From contig JBBQJI010000013.1 of NCBI GenBank assembly GCA_038325765.1, forward strand, positions 71,500 to 135,499: a DNA stretch of 64,000 nucleotides, in the 5' to 3' direction. Below are positions 8,749 to 17,025 of the stretch, one piece after another; within the stretch, counting starts at the first letter, position 1, and each line of letters starts with the position of its first letter. The notes under the pieces were generated by a model. That model had not been told where the DNA came from and did not search any database. It saw only the letters and a list, made by a program, of their open reading frames with translations. Source of the stretch: Xiheibacterium sp038325765. GTDB lineage: Bacteria; Myxococcota_A; Polyangia; Nannocystales; Nannocystaceae. Both the position numbers and the translations under genes were made by a program.

Positions 8749-10335
8749 GGCCTCGGCGAGGGCCTTGCGCACCACGTCGAGCGCAGTGCCGATCGGGATG
8801 CGCACCTGGCTGCGATCGTCGCGATTGCGCAGGGTCACGGTGCGATCCTCGAGCGTCTGGGTGTCCACGGTGATCGCGTAGGGCGTGCCGATCTCGTCGT
8901 GGCGCGCGTAGCGGCGACCGATGGCGTGCTGCTCGTCGTACTTGGCGTTGATGCCGGCGGCGAGGAACGACGCGACGATCTCGCGGGCGACCTCGGGCAT
9001 GCCGTCCTTCTTGACCAGGGGCAAGATCGCGGCCTTGATCGGCGCCAGCCGTGGGTGTAGCCGCAGCACGGTGCGCCCGCCCTTGCCCTCGGCATCAGCG
9101 GGCTCCTCGGCGTAGGCGTCGCAGAGCAGCGCGAGCAGGCCGCGCGTCGCACCGGCGGCGGGCTCGATGACGTGCGGCATGATGTGCCAACCCGTCTTGC
9201 CGGTCTCCGGATCGGTGGCCTCCTGATCGAACAGGGTGAGCTTCTTGCCGGACTCGCGGCTATGCGCGTCGAGATCGTAGTCGGTGCGGCTGGCGACGCC
9301 CTCGAGCTCGTCCCAACCCCACGGGAACAGGTACTCGATGTCGTAGCAGCCGTCGCTGTAGTGGGCGAGCTCGTCCGGGCCGTGGGGGCGCAGCCGCAGG
9401 TTCTCGGGGCGGATGCCGAGCGACGTCCACCAGCGCAGGCGCTCGTTCTTCCAGTACTCGAGCCACTTGGGGCCTTCGCCTGGCATCACGAAGAACTCCA
9501 TTTCCATCTGCTCGAACTCGCAGGAGCGGAAGATGAACTTCTCGACCTTGACCTCGTTGCGGAAGCTCTTGCCCATCTGGGCGATTCCAAACGGCAGCTT
9601 GAGACCCATGCTCTGCTGCACGTTGAGGAAGTTGACGAACATCGCCTGCGCGGTCTCGGGGCGCAGATAGACGGCGCTCTCGGCCACCGCCGCGTCTACG
9701 CGGCTGCGCAAGGTGGCGTCGTCGACACCTTCGGCGAGGGCGCGGCGCACGACGTCGACCATGTCGCCGACCGGATCGACGGGGCCGAGGTTGGTGCGGA
9801 ACATCAGGTTGAACTGGCGTTCGTCGCTGAGAAACGGCGAGCCGCAGTTGGGGCACGCGTAGCCGCGCGGATCACCGAAGGCGCCGCGGAGGTCCTTGCC
9901 GTCTCTGGTGAGCGTGACGCCGAGCGTCTTCTCGGCGCGCTCGAGCGCGGTCTTGGCCCGCTCTTTGTCGGCGAGGGTGATCGGCGCCGGGCTGCCGGGC
10001 TCGAGGCGCGGGGCCTTGTCGGCACGGAAGCGCTCGCCGCAGAGCTTGCAGTCGACCAGCGGGTCCGAAAAGTTGGCGAGGTGGCCGCTGGCCTGCCACA
10101 CGCGCGGATGCATGATGATCGACGCGTCGATGCCGACGATGTCCTCGCGCGCATGCACCATCGCTCGCCACCACTCGGCCATCAGGTTGCGCTTGAGCTC
10201 GGCGCCCATAGGGCCGTAGTCGTAGGCGCTGCGCAGGCCGCCGTAGATCTCCGAGCTCTGGAACACGAAGCCGCGTCGCTTGCACAGCGAGACGACCTTC
10301 TGCAGCGTATCGGTGGACTCGGCAGCCTGCGACAT
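8746..10335 (-). CDS. glyS: Glycyl-tRNA synthetase (single-chain class II type)
   Basis: Charges tRNA-Gly with glycine. At 529 aa it is the homodimeric (GlyQS) type, not the alpha2-beta2 type. The N-terminus KRRGFVFQSSEIYGGLRSAYDYGP is the family signature. Zinc-type CxxC pairs appear in DCKLCGERF and YACPNCGSPF. Motif 2 reads GIAQMGKSFRNEV, and the anticodon-binding domain fills the last 130 or so residues. A TATCCC box ends 7 nt before the ATG. The stop codon forms the edge of a repeat element. Confidence 0.96.
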   Translation of the reverse strand: MSQAAESTDTLQKVVSLCKRRGFVFQSSEIYGGLRSAYDYGPMGAELKRNLMAEWWRAMVHAREDIVGIDASIIMHPRVWQASGHLANFSDPLVDCKLCGERFRADKAPRLEPGSPAPITLADKERAKTALERAEKTLGVTLTRDGKDLRGAFGDPRGYACPNCGSPFLSDERQFNLMFRTNLGPVDPVGDMVDVVRRALAEGVDDATLRSRVDAAVAESAVYLRPETAQAMFVNFLNVQQSMGLKLPFGIAQMGKSFRNEVKVEKFIFRSCEFEQMEMEFFVMPGEGPKWLEYWKNERLRWWTSLGIRPENLRLRPHGPDELAHYSDGCYDIEYLFPWGWDELEGVASRTDYDLDAHSRESGKKLTLFDQEATDPETGKTGWHIMPHVIEPAAGATRGLLALLCDAYAEEPADAEGKGGRTVLRLHPRLAPIKAAILPLVKKDGMPEVAREIVASFLAAGINAKYDEQHAIGRRYARHDEIGTPYAITVDTQTLEDRTVTLRNRDDRSQVRIPIGTALDVVRKALAEA

Positions 10336-10376
10336 GCCGCGGGGGATAGCACGGATGCGGCCGGAGGGTCGAGCCG

Positions 10377-12269
10377 TCAGCGCCCTGCGGCGAGCAGCAC
10401 GGGCGGAGGTGGGATTGGGGTACCGAACTGGTCCTGGATCTGGTCCGGGATCTGGTCCGGGATCTGGTCCGGGATTTGGCCCTGGATCTGGTCCGGGATT
10501 TGGCCCTGGATTTGGCGGGCGACCAGCCGCGCGTACTGGCCACCTCTGGCCATCAACGCGTTGTGCGTGCCCTGCTCGACGATACGGCCGCCGTCGAGCA
10601 CGACGATGCGGTCGCAGTTGCGGATGGTGCTCAGACGGTGGGCGACGACCAGCGTGGTGCGCCCGCGCTGCAGCCGCTCGAGGGCGGCCTGGACCAGGCC
10701 CTCGCTCTCGGCGTCGAGCGCGGACGTGGCCTCGTCGAGGATCAGCACCCGTGGATCGCGGAGCACGGCGCGGGCGATCGCGATGCGCTGTCGCTGGCCG
10801 CCGCTGAGTTGGACGCCGCGCTCGCCCACCGGCGTGTCGTAGCCCTGGGGGAACGCGCGGATGAATGCGTCGGCGTTGGCCTGGATGGCGGCGTGCTCGA
10901 TCTCGGCATCGTTGGCCTCGAGACGGCCGTAGCGGATGTTGTCGCGGATGGTGCCGGTGAACAGCACCGGCTCCTGCGCGACGATCGCCATGTGTCCGCG
11001 CACCGAGGCGAGCTGCAGCTCGCGGAGGTCATGGCCGTCGAGCAGCACGCGGCCGCCCAGCGGATCGTAGAACCGCGCGACCAGCCGCACGATCGTGGTC
11101 TTGCCCGAGCCGCTCGAGCCGACCAGGGCCACCGACTCGCCCGGGGCGATGTCGAGGTCGATGCCGTGCAGCACCGGGGTCTGGCGATCGCCGTACGCGA
11201 ACTCGACACCCTCGAGCCGCAGCGCGCCCTGCACCGTGGGCAGCGGCCGTGCGTCTGGCGCGTCCGCGATCTCGGGGGTGGTGTCGAGGATCTCGAAGAT
11301 GCGCGCGGTGGCGCCGAGGGTCGACTGGATCGAGGCCCACAGCTCGGTCATGGCGCTGATCGCCCCGGCCACGAGCATCGTGTAGAGGATGAACTCGGTG
11401 AGATCGCCGGCCGTGATGTCGCCGGCGACGACCATGCGACCGCCGAGCCAGAACACCGCAGCGATGCTCGAGAACGCGAAGAAGCTCGACACCGACCAGA
11501 ACCAGCTGCGGGCCAAGGCCTGGCGCACGAACAGCGAGTAGGTGACGGCGATGCCGGCCTCGTAGCCAGTGTTCTCGTGGGACTCGCGGGTGAAGCCCTG
11601 CACGGTATCGATGGCGGCGATGCGCTCTTGCGCCTCGCCGCTGACCTTGGCGAGCTGGTCTTGGGTCTGGCGGGCGAGCGCGCGGATCTTGCGACCCCAA
11701 AAGCGCGCGGCGATCGACATCGGCGGCACCACGGCGAGCATCACAAGCGTCAGCCACGGGTTGGTGAAGGCCAAGATCGCGATGCCGCCGATGAGCGTGA
11801 GGCCGTTGCGCAGCGCCATGCTGAGATCGGTGCCGACCGTGTTCTGCACGCGGGCCACGTCGTCGGACAGCCGCGACAGCAGCTCGCCGGTGCGCTTGCG
11901 GTGGAAGAACGACTGCGGCATCGACAGCAGGTGGCGATAGACGCGGACGCGCATGTCGGCGACGACGTGCTCGCCGACCCAGCTCATGAGGTAGTGGCGG
12001 AAGAAGACGAACACCGCCTGCAGCGCGAACACCAGCACCAGCACGATGCTCGAGCGATCGAGGTCGGTCACATCGCGGTCGGAGAACGCAGCATCGATGA
12101 CGTCGCCGAAGTACGCCGGGTACAGCAGACCCAGGCCGCTGGCGCCGAGCAGGAAGAAGATCGCCAGGGCCAGGCGCGCGCGGTACGGTCGGGCGTAACC
12201 GAACACACGGCGGATACGCTCGCCCGCGTCGATTCGGGCCTCGATCGGGGTCTCGTCGTGATCCGCCAT
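10377..12269 (-). CDS. ABC exporter, fused membrane and ATPase domains
   Basis: A 630-aa half-transporter of the ABCB/MsbA type. Residues 25-310 form six transmembrane helices. The ATPase domain follows with Walker A GSSGSGKTT, signature LSGGQRQR, Walker B VLILDEATSALD and the H-loop VAHRLST. It should act as a dimer exporting lipids or other hydrophobic substrates; the substrate cannot be inferred. The C-terminus carries an unusual tail of seven four-residue repeats (QIPD, QIQG, QIQD) before a Pro-rich end. It lies 41 bp upstream of glyS's start on the same strand side. A TACCGT box ends 12 nt before the ATG. Confidence 0.93.
   Translation of the reverse strand: MADHDETPIEARIDAGERIRRVFGYARPYRARLALAIFFLLGASGLGLLYPAYFGDVIDAAFSDRDVTDLDRSSIVLVLVFALQAVFVFFRHYLMSWVGEHVVADMRVRVYRHLLSMPQSFFHRKRTGELLSRLSDDVARVQNTVGTDLSMALRNGLTLIGGIAILAFTNPWLTLVMLAVVPPMSIAARFWGRKIRALARQTQDQLAKVSGEAQERIAAIDTVQGFTRESHENTGYEAGIAVTYSLFVRQALARSWFWSVSSFFAFSSIAAVFWLGGRMVVAGDITAGDLTEFILYTMLVAGAISAMTELWASIQSTLGATARIFEILDTTPEIADAPDARPLPTVQGALRLEGVEFAYGDRQTPVLHGIDLDIAPGESVALVGSSGSGKTTIVRLVARFYDPLGGRVLLDGHDLRELQLASVRGHMAIVAQEPVLFTGTIRDNIRYGRLEANDAEIEHAAIQANADAFIRAFPQGYDTPVGERGVQLSGGQRQRIAIARAVLRDPRVLILDEATSALDAESEGLVQAALERLQRGRTTLVVAHRLSTIRNCDRIVVLDGGRIVEQGTHNALMARGGQYARLVARQIQGQIPDQIQGQIPDQIPDQIPDQIQDQFGTPIPPPPVLLAAGR
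10431..10514 (-). repeat. Seven in-frame 12-bp tandem repeats in the ABC exporter
   Basis: Seven back-to-back 12-bp units encode QIQG, QIPD, QIQG, QIPD, QIPD, QIPD and QIQD, near the end of the exporter. Units differ by one to three bases, which suggests recent duplication with some drift. Confidence 0.95.
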
Positions 12270-12350
12270 GCTCGACTGCGGACGGTAGCACGGCCGATCG
12301 AGTTACCCCCTCCGGCCGCGGCGCGCCGCCCGATCGGGCGGGTGCCCGGG

Positions 12351-12379
12351 TAGCCACTGCCAGAGCCGTTTGCTATGGT
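12351..12379 (+). promoter_or_regulatory. Candidate promoter overlapping an upstream ATG
   Basis: TAGCCA (12351-12356), a 17-nt spacer, and TATGGT (12374-12379). The -10 box overlaps the ATG at 12375, so translation more likely starts at the GTG at 12387, 7 nt downstream of the box. Confidence 0.45.
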
Positions 12380-12386
12380 CCGCGCC

Positions 12387-13064
12387 GTGCAGCGGAGCGG
12401 TCCCGGGTTCGAAGTCAGCTATCGTCGTCACCTCGCGGTGGAGCAGCGTCGCGCGGTGCTCGACGCCCTCGCCCGATCGTTCGCGCCCGACGCCACAGTG
12501 GGCGAGATCGTAGACGCGGCCGCCGCCCTGGGCTGGGCTGACCTGGGGGAGCTGTCGCTCTCGGATCTCGCCGACGCCTTGCTCTCCCCGGAGGCCGCCG
12601 CCGCGCAGCGGAGCGCCGTTGCGGCGGCAGAGTCGGACGACGACGACAACGTGGTCAGCGACGACGACGACGCGGACAGCGACGCGGACGACGACGGCGA
12701 CGGCGACGGCGACGGCGAGGAGGCCCCCGAGCCTGCGTCCGCCCGCGGCGCGAAGGCTACGGCCAAGGCCACGGTCCCTGCGCCCGAAGCTGCCGTCGCC
12801 ACGGCACAGCCCGCAAAACCGGCCAAGCGCAAGGTCGGCAAGCCGACGAAGATCTCGCTCGACGAGCGCATGAGCCTCGACGAGGCCGCCGCAGTGCTGC
12901 TGCCGCTGGTGCGCCAGATCGGTGAGGCGACGATGCAACAGCTCGAGCAGTCCACCGCGGGCGCCGGGCGCCGCAAGCTGCGATTTCACATCGGCCAGCT
13001 CGTGAAAAATGGCCGACTCGCGCGCCACGGCATGGGCCGGGGCACGTACTACACGCTCAGCTGA
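12387..13064 (+). CDS. Acidic protein with winged-helix-like C-terminus
   Basis: A 225-aa protein of unknown function in three parts. Residues 1-80 are helical with hydrophobic repeats (EQRRAVLDALARSFA, LGELSLSDLADALL). Residues 80-120 are an extremely acidic linker of Asp, Gly and Ser. An Ala/Pro/Lys-rich stretch follows, and the last 80 residues (MSLDEAAAVLLPLVRQIGEATMQQLEQS, then RRKLRFHIGQLVKNGRLARHGMGRGTYYTL) resemble a winged helix with a beta-hairpin wing. A DNA-binding role is inferred, not shown. An ATG at 12375 would add four residues but sits inside the likely -10 box. It converges on mutY, 11 bp away. Confidence 0.75.
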   Translation: MQRSGPGFEVSYRRHLAVEQRRAVLDALARSFAPDATVGEIVDAAAALGWADLGELSLSDLADALLSPEAAAAQRSAVAAAESDDDDNVVSDDDDADSDADDDGDGDGDGEEAPEPASARGAKATAKATVPAPEAAVATAQPAKPAKRKVGKPTKISLDERMSLDEAAAVLLPLVRQIGEATMQQLEQSTAGAGRRKLRFHIGQLVKNGRLARHGMGRGTYYTLS

Positions 13065-13075
13065 GCGGGTGCCAC

Positions 13076-14206
13076 TCAGGTCTGCGCAGGGCTCCGCACC
13101 CGGGCCAGCAGCTTGCGGGTGACGGCGGGCAGGCCGCCGGGCGGACGAGCCTCGGATTCGAGCCACACGTGCGGCGCGGCGGTCCGCGCCTGCGCCCCCG
13201 GCCCGACCTCGACGGTGACCACCTGCAGCGACCAGCGCCGGTGGGTGAACACGTGGGTGACAGGTGGGCCGTGCTGCCCGACCGCACCGATCCGACCGCG
13301 CACGAGGGCCCCGATGTCGGCGCGCGCGGGCGCGGCGACATCGGGCCCTGTGCGCGGCACGAGCGGCAAGCACCACATGCCGGCGAGCAGGCCTTCGTCG
13401 GCGCGACGGGTGACGAGCACCGCGCCTGTACGCATGACCGCGAGCGCCCACAGCGACAGGACGGGCGCAGTGACCCGCTCGCGCGGCGCCGGGATGCGAT
13501 CGGTCGAGCCGTCCTGCCGCGCGCGGCACTGCGCCGCCACGGGACACGCCGAGCACCGCGGTGCCCGCGGCGTGCACACCGTCGCGCCGAGCTCCATCAG
13601 CGCCTGCCCGAGCACACGAGGCGTCCCGCGCCGCAGGATCTCGGCGCAGGCAGCCCACAGCCATGGCGAGGTCGCGACCTGCAGCCGGGGATCGTCGACG
13701 GCCTCGAGGCGGCACAGCACGCGGGCGACGTTGCCGTCGACGAGCGGCTCGGGACGATCGAACGCGATCGAGGCGATGGCGCCCGCCGTGTAGGCGCCGA
13801 TACCCGGGATCTGCCGCAGCGCGACCACGTCCTGGGGCAAGCGGGCGCCGAGGTCGGCGGCGACACGCTTGGCACCGGCGTGCAGCAGCCGCGCGCGCCG
13901 GTAGTAGCCAAGCCCGCTCCACGCCGCGAGCACCTCGTCGTCGTCGGCGGCCGCGAGCGCGCCGACGTCGGGGAAGCGGGCGATGAACCCGGACCAGTAG
14001 CGCTCGACGGTCTCGACGCGTGTCTGCTGCAGCATGATCTCCGAGACCCAGATGGCGTAGGGATCGCGGGTGCGCCGCCAGCTCAGATCGCGGTGGTTGG
14101 CGGCGAACCACGGCTCGAGTGACGCGGCGATCGACGTGGCTCGGATCGCAGTGAGCGAAGGTGCGAGGCCGCGGGTAGGGCGAGCTGCTGGGCGTTTCGT
14201 TCGCAC
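13076..14206 (-). CDS. mutY: A/G-specific adenine DNA glycosylase
   Basis: Removes adenine mispaired with 8-oxoguanine. The 376-aa protein shows the MutY start (WFAANHRDLSWRRTRDPYAIWVSEIMLQQTRV), the helix-hairpin-helix region LRQIPGIGAYTAGAI with catalytic Asp in VDGNVARV, and the iron-sulfur ligands C-x6-C-x2-C-x5-C (CTPRAPRCSACPVAAQC). A NUDIX-like C-terminal domain follows. The start is uncertain: no ATG lies close, so I chose the GTG at 14206, the last start-type codon before the conserved domain. An ATG at 14383 would add 59 low-complexity Arg/Pro/Gly-rich residues. Confidence 0.92.
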   Translation of the reverse strand: MRTKRPAARPTRGLAPSLTAIRATSIAASLEPWFAANHRDLSWRRTRDPYAIWVSEIMLQQTRVETVERYWSGFIARFPDVGALAAADDDEVLAAWSGLGYYRRARLLHAGAKRVAADLGARLPQDVVALRQIPGIGAYTAGAIASIAFDRPEPLVDGNVARVLCRLEAVDDPRLQVATSPWLWAACAEILRRGTPRVLGQALMELGATVCTPRAPRCSACPVAAQCRARQDGSTDRIPAPRERVTAPVLSLWALAVMRTGAVLVTRRADEGLLAGMWCLPLVPRTGPDVAAPARADIGALVRGRIGAVGQHGPPVTHVFTHRRWSLQVVTVEVGPGAQARTAAPHVWLESEARPPGGLPAVTRKLLARVRSPAQT

Positions 14207-14440
14207 GTCGAGAGGACTGGGCCGGCGGAGGTACGGGCCCGGTCGACGCGACCGTAGCCCGATGCTCGCGGCGGCGTCGAGACCGACCGACGTGCGCGGA
14301 TCGGGGCGGCGGTGCCCGCCCGCGCCTCGCGGCCTGACCCTTCGTCCGGCCACGGGCGACGAGGGCGATGCCGCCACCCCCACGACGCCACCCCCATGCC
14401 GCCAGCTGCGTCCCTCCGATCGATCGTCTACGCTCCTGTA

Positions 14441-15163
14441 ATGGTGCGCTCATCCATCCTGCCCGCGTCGGAGCCGCCGCGACGTCCGTGGTGGTTGGCG
14501 GCGCTGCTCGTTGCGACACAGGCGACGTGCAAGGCGCCGAACCCGGCGTTCGACGCCGGTGCCACCTCGGCGGTCGACTCCGCGCAAACCGATCCGACGG
14601 ATCCGACGACCTCTGCGCCCGCGACCACCGACGGGACGACCGCCGATCCGGCGACCTCCCCGTCGACGACGGACGACTCGACGTCGACCGATCCGCCGCC
14701 CGATCCCGAGACCGAATCCACCACGGCGGAGGCCAACCGCTGCTGCAACGCCGACGACTGCGACCCGCAGGTCATCGTATGCGTCTGCGCGCTGATGGAA
14801 TCGTGCTGCGAGGAGTGGGGCGAGTTCTGTCCCGACATGGCGGCCGCGTGCGCCGGCACGTGCGATGGCGTGGAGGCGTCGTGCTGCAGACCCCGGCCCG
14901 ACCATCCGGCGTGCGACGGCGTGGCGCTCGCGGAAGGGTTCTGCGCCACGCACGTTGCGTGCTGCGATGACGAGTGGACGCCGCGGTGCGTGGCGGAGTA
15001 CGACGCGGCGACCGGCGAGTGCGACCTGGGCTCGTGTAGCCTGCCGCAGGACCTCCCTGGCTGCGCCGACCCCGACATCATGGACTGCGTCTGCGAAGAG
15101 CTGCCACAGTGCTGCACGGAGCAGTGGGACACCTCGTGCGTCCAGGCCTCCGCGGTGTGCTGA
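14441..15163 (+). CDS. Cys-rich lipoprotein with CC-x3-W-x3-C repeats
   Basis: A 240-aa secreted protein. A positively charged N-terminus and hydrophobic stretch (WLAALLVATQATC) end in a probable lipidated Cys. A linker of about 70 residues rich in Thr, Asp, Ser and Pro follows. The rest holds three copies of a Cys motif: C-ALMES-CC-EE-W-GEF-C, C-ATHVA-CC-DDE-W-TPR-C and C-EELPQ-CC-TEQ-W-DTS-C, presumably disulfide-bonded modules on the cell surface. I recall similar motifs in other myxobacterial secreted proteins, but the function is not known to me. A TACGCT box ends 6 nt before the ATG, supporting this start over upstream ATGs. Confidence 0.85.
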   Translation: MVRSSILPASEPPRRPWWLAALLVATQATCKAPNPAFDAGATSAVDSAQTDPTDPTTSAPATTDGTTADPATSPSTTDDSTSTDPPPDPETESTTAEANRCCNADDCDPQVIVCVCALMESCCEEWGEFCPDMAAACAGTCDGVEASCCRPRPDHPACDGVALAEGFCATHVACCDDEWTPRCVAEYDAATGECDLGSCSLPQDLPGCADPDIMDCVCEELPQCCTEQWDTSCVQASAVC

Positions 15164-15188
15164 AGCGCCGAACCGGACGCCGACGCCT

Positions 15189-16739
15189 TCACCCGGGCCG
15201 CGGCCGCACGCGGCCATCGGGCGCGATCTCACCGGGCAACTCGAGTCCCGCAGCCATACCGGTGACCGCGTCGCACAGCAGCGCACGTTCGCGCCGGAGC
15301 CGGCCCACGGCGACCCACCGCGCCCGCCGCGTGAGGCGCACGCGGACGCTGCGGGCCACCTCGCGCGCCACCCTCAGATAGCGCACCGCGAACGCGCCGC
15401 CGAGTCCCGCCAACGTGCCGGTCAACACGCCGGCGAGCACCGGGGTGTCGGGCAGCGCCGGATAGAGATGATGCAGGTGCTCGTGCAGTTGCGCGGCCAG
15501 GATTCCCGCCGCGAACCACGTCGCGGGGAACAGCACCAGTCCGAGCAGCAGCTTGATCGTCGCCTCGTCCTTCTCGAGCTTGGCGCCGATCCGCGCCAGC
15601 CCACGCAGCAGCAGCGCGGTCGGCAGGTTGACGACATAGCCGAGCACGATGAGCGGCGGCAGCAACAAGAACACCGCGATCGCCTGCAGCACCAGCAGCA
15701 CCGCCAACCACGGCGGCAGCAATGGCGGCGCGCGGTCGAGGTCGTAGTCCTCGAGGTGCAGCGCGCGGAGATCGGCGTCGTAGGTGGCGACGCGGCGGCG
15801 CAGCGCGTCGACCTGTGCGGGCGCACGGGCGTGCAGCGCGTAGTAGCCCTGGCGCACCCGCGCGAAGCCCAACACGCGCTCGCCGATGGTGGTCGCGCCC
15901 GGATCGGCATCGACCCGAGCGGCCCGCTCAGCCCGCACCAGCCGGCGGGTGCGCTGCATGAGATCGTGCAGCGCCCAATCATCGGTGGCGTGCACGACCT
16001 CGCGCAGCGTCGACTCGACCGTCGCCGTGAGCGCCCGGGCGCGGGCGCTGGCCGCACCGTCGTCCTCGTCGGCCGCAGGCGTGACATCGAGTTCGGGGGG
16101 CAACGCGAGCGGCGGATGGAACGCGATGAGGGCGTTCGAGCGGAACATCTGCTTGCGATCGTAGTGCAGGCCGACGGGGATGATGACCGGCGGCGACGCC
16201 CCTGCGCGCAGCATCCGGGCGCGGTAGTACAGCCGCGCCGCACCGGTCTTGAGTTCGGTGAGATACGGCGCGTCGTGGCTGATCCCCTCGGGGAACAACG
16301 CCGCGAACGAGCCGGCGGCGATCGCCTCGGCCAGCGCGTCGAGGCTGCGACGGTTCGCGTCGCGACGCGCCTGGGGATCTCCGCGAGCGGCATCGATCGC
16401 GCGATAGATGGGCACCGTCCCCAGGCGTCGCAGCACGAACCCCAGCAGGGGCACGGCGAACAGACCATGACGCGCGCCGAACACCACGCGCCGCGGAAAC
16501 CGGGTGAGGATGAGACCCGGGTCCACGAGGCCGTTGGGGTGCCACGAGACCAGCAGACCGCAGCCACCCGGCGGCAGGTTGTCGAGCCCCACGACCTCGA
16601 CGCGGCGGAAGAACGCCCGCGTCGCCACGCGCAGCAAGAACGTGATGCCGCGGTACAGACCACCGCGTGCGCGGGCACGCTCGCGCAACGCGGCCGACGC
16701 CGGCGGTGGACTCAGCGGCACGCGACCTCGATCGAGCAC
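15189..16739 (-). CDS. PlsC-like glycerolipid acyltransferase, membrane protein
   Basis: A 516-aa acyltransferase for phospholipid synthesis. The N-terminal catalytic domain has motif I SWHPNGLVDP, in which His and Asp are five residues apart instead of the usual four, and motif III LFPEGISHD. This spacing resembles, as I recall, yeast Gpt2/Sct1-type glycerol-3-phosphate acyltransferases. The C-terminal half has hydrophobic segments around residues 330-400 and 430-470, so it is probably anchored in the inner membrane. Whether it acylates glycerol-3-phosphate or lysophosphatidate cannot be decided. It is divergent from murC. Confidence 0.85.
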   Translation of the reverse strand: MLDRGRVPLSPPPASAALRERARARGGLYRGITFLLRVATRAFFRRVEVVGLDNLPPGGCGLLVSWHPNGLVDPGLILTRFPRRVVFGARHGLFAVPLLGFVLRRLGTVPIYRAIDAARGDPQARRDANRRSLDALAEAIAAGSFAALFPEGISHDAPYLTELKTGAARLYYRARMLRAGASPPVIIPVGLHYDRKQMFRSNALIAFHPPLALPPELDVTPAADEDDGAASARARALTATVESTLREVVHATDDWALHDLMQRTRRLVRAERAARVDADPGATTIGERVLGFARVRQGYYALHARAPAQVDALRRRVATYDADLRALHLEDYDLDRAPPLLPPWLAVLLVLQAIAVFLLLPPLIVLGYVVNLPTALLLRGLARIGAKLEKDEATIKLLLGLVLFPATWFAAGILAAQLHEHLHHLYPALPDTPVLAGVLTGTLAGLGGAFAVRYLRVAREVARSVRVRLTRRARWVAVGRLRRERALLCDAVTGMAAGLELPGEIAPDGRVRPRPG

Positions 16740-16786
16740 GCCGCACGCACGTCGATGATGGTGGGCGTGCCACCCAGCGGTGGCAA

Positions 16787-16814
16787 GCCAAGCGGCCGCT
16801 GCGGGCCGCTTGGC
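16787..16814. other. Strong hairpin in the murC upstream region
   Basis: An 11-bp perfect stem, GCCAAGCGGCC and GGCCGCTTGGC, with a 6-nt loop. It lies in the 286-bp gap between the divergent acyltransferase and murC. No T-run follows, so it is not a typical terminator. Confidence 0.7.
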
Positions 16815-16951
16815 CCACCGGCGGGGCGCGGAATCTCGGGCTCGACGCCGCCCGTGGCGCTCCCACCGGCGTGAGCTTCACGGCGTCGCTGCGGCGCCCC
16901 AAGGCTTGGCCTGGAGACGACTTTTTGGCACAAGCTGCATCGGACGGGGTG

Positions 16952-16989
16952 CCCCGCGTAGAGTTCCCCCGCGTAGAGTTCCCCCGCGA
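16952..16989. repeat. 15-bp tandem repeat upstream of murC
   Basis: CCCCGCGTAGAGTTC is repeated at 16952 and 16967, with a partial third copy at 16982. It ends about 36 bp before the murC start. The rest of the 16740-17025 gap shows no gene and no clear promoter. Confidence 0.9.
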
Positions 16990-17025
16990 CGTGCCCAGCG
17001 AAGCTGCCCAGAGATCCTGACCGTC

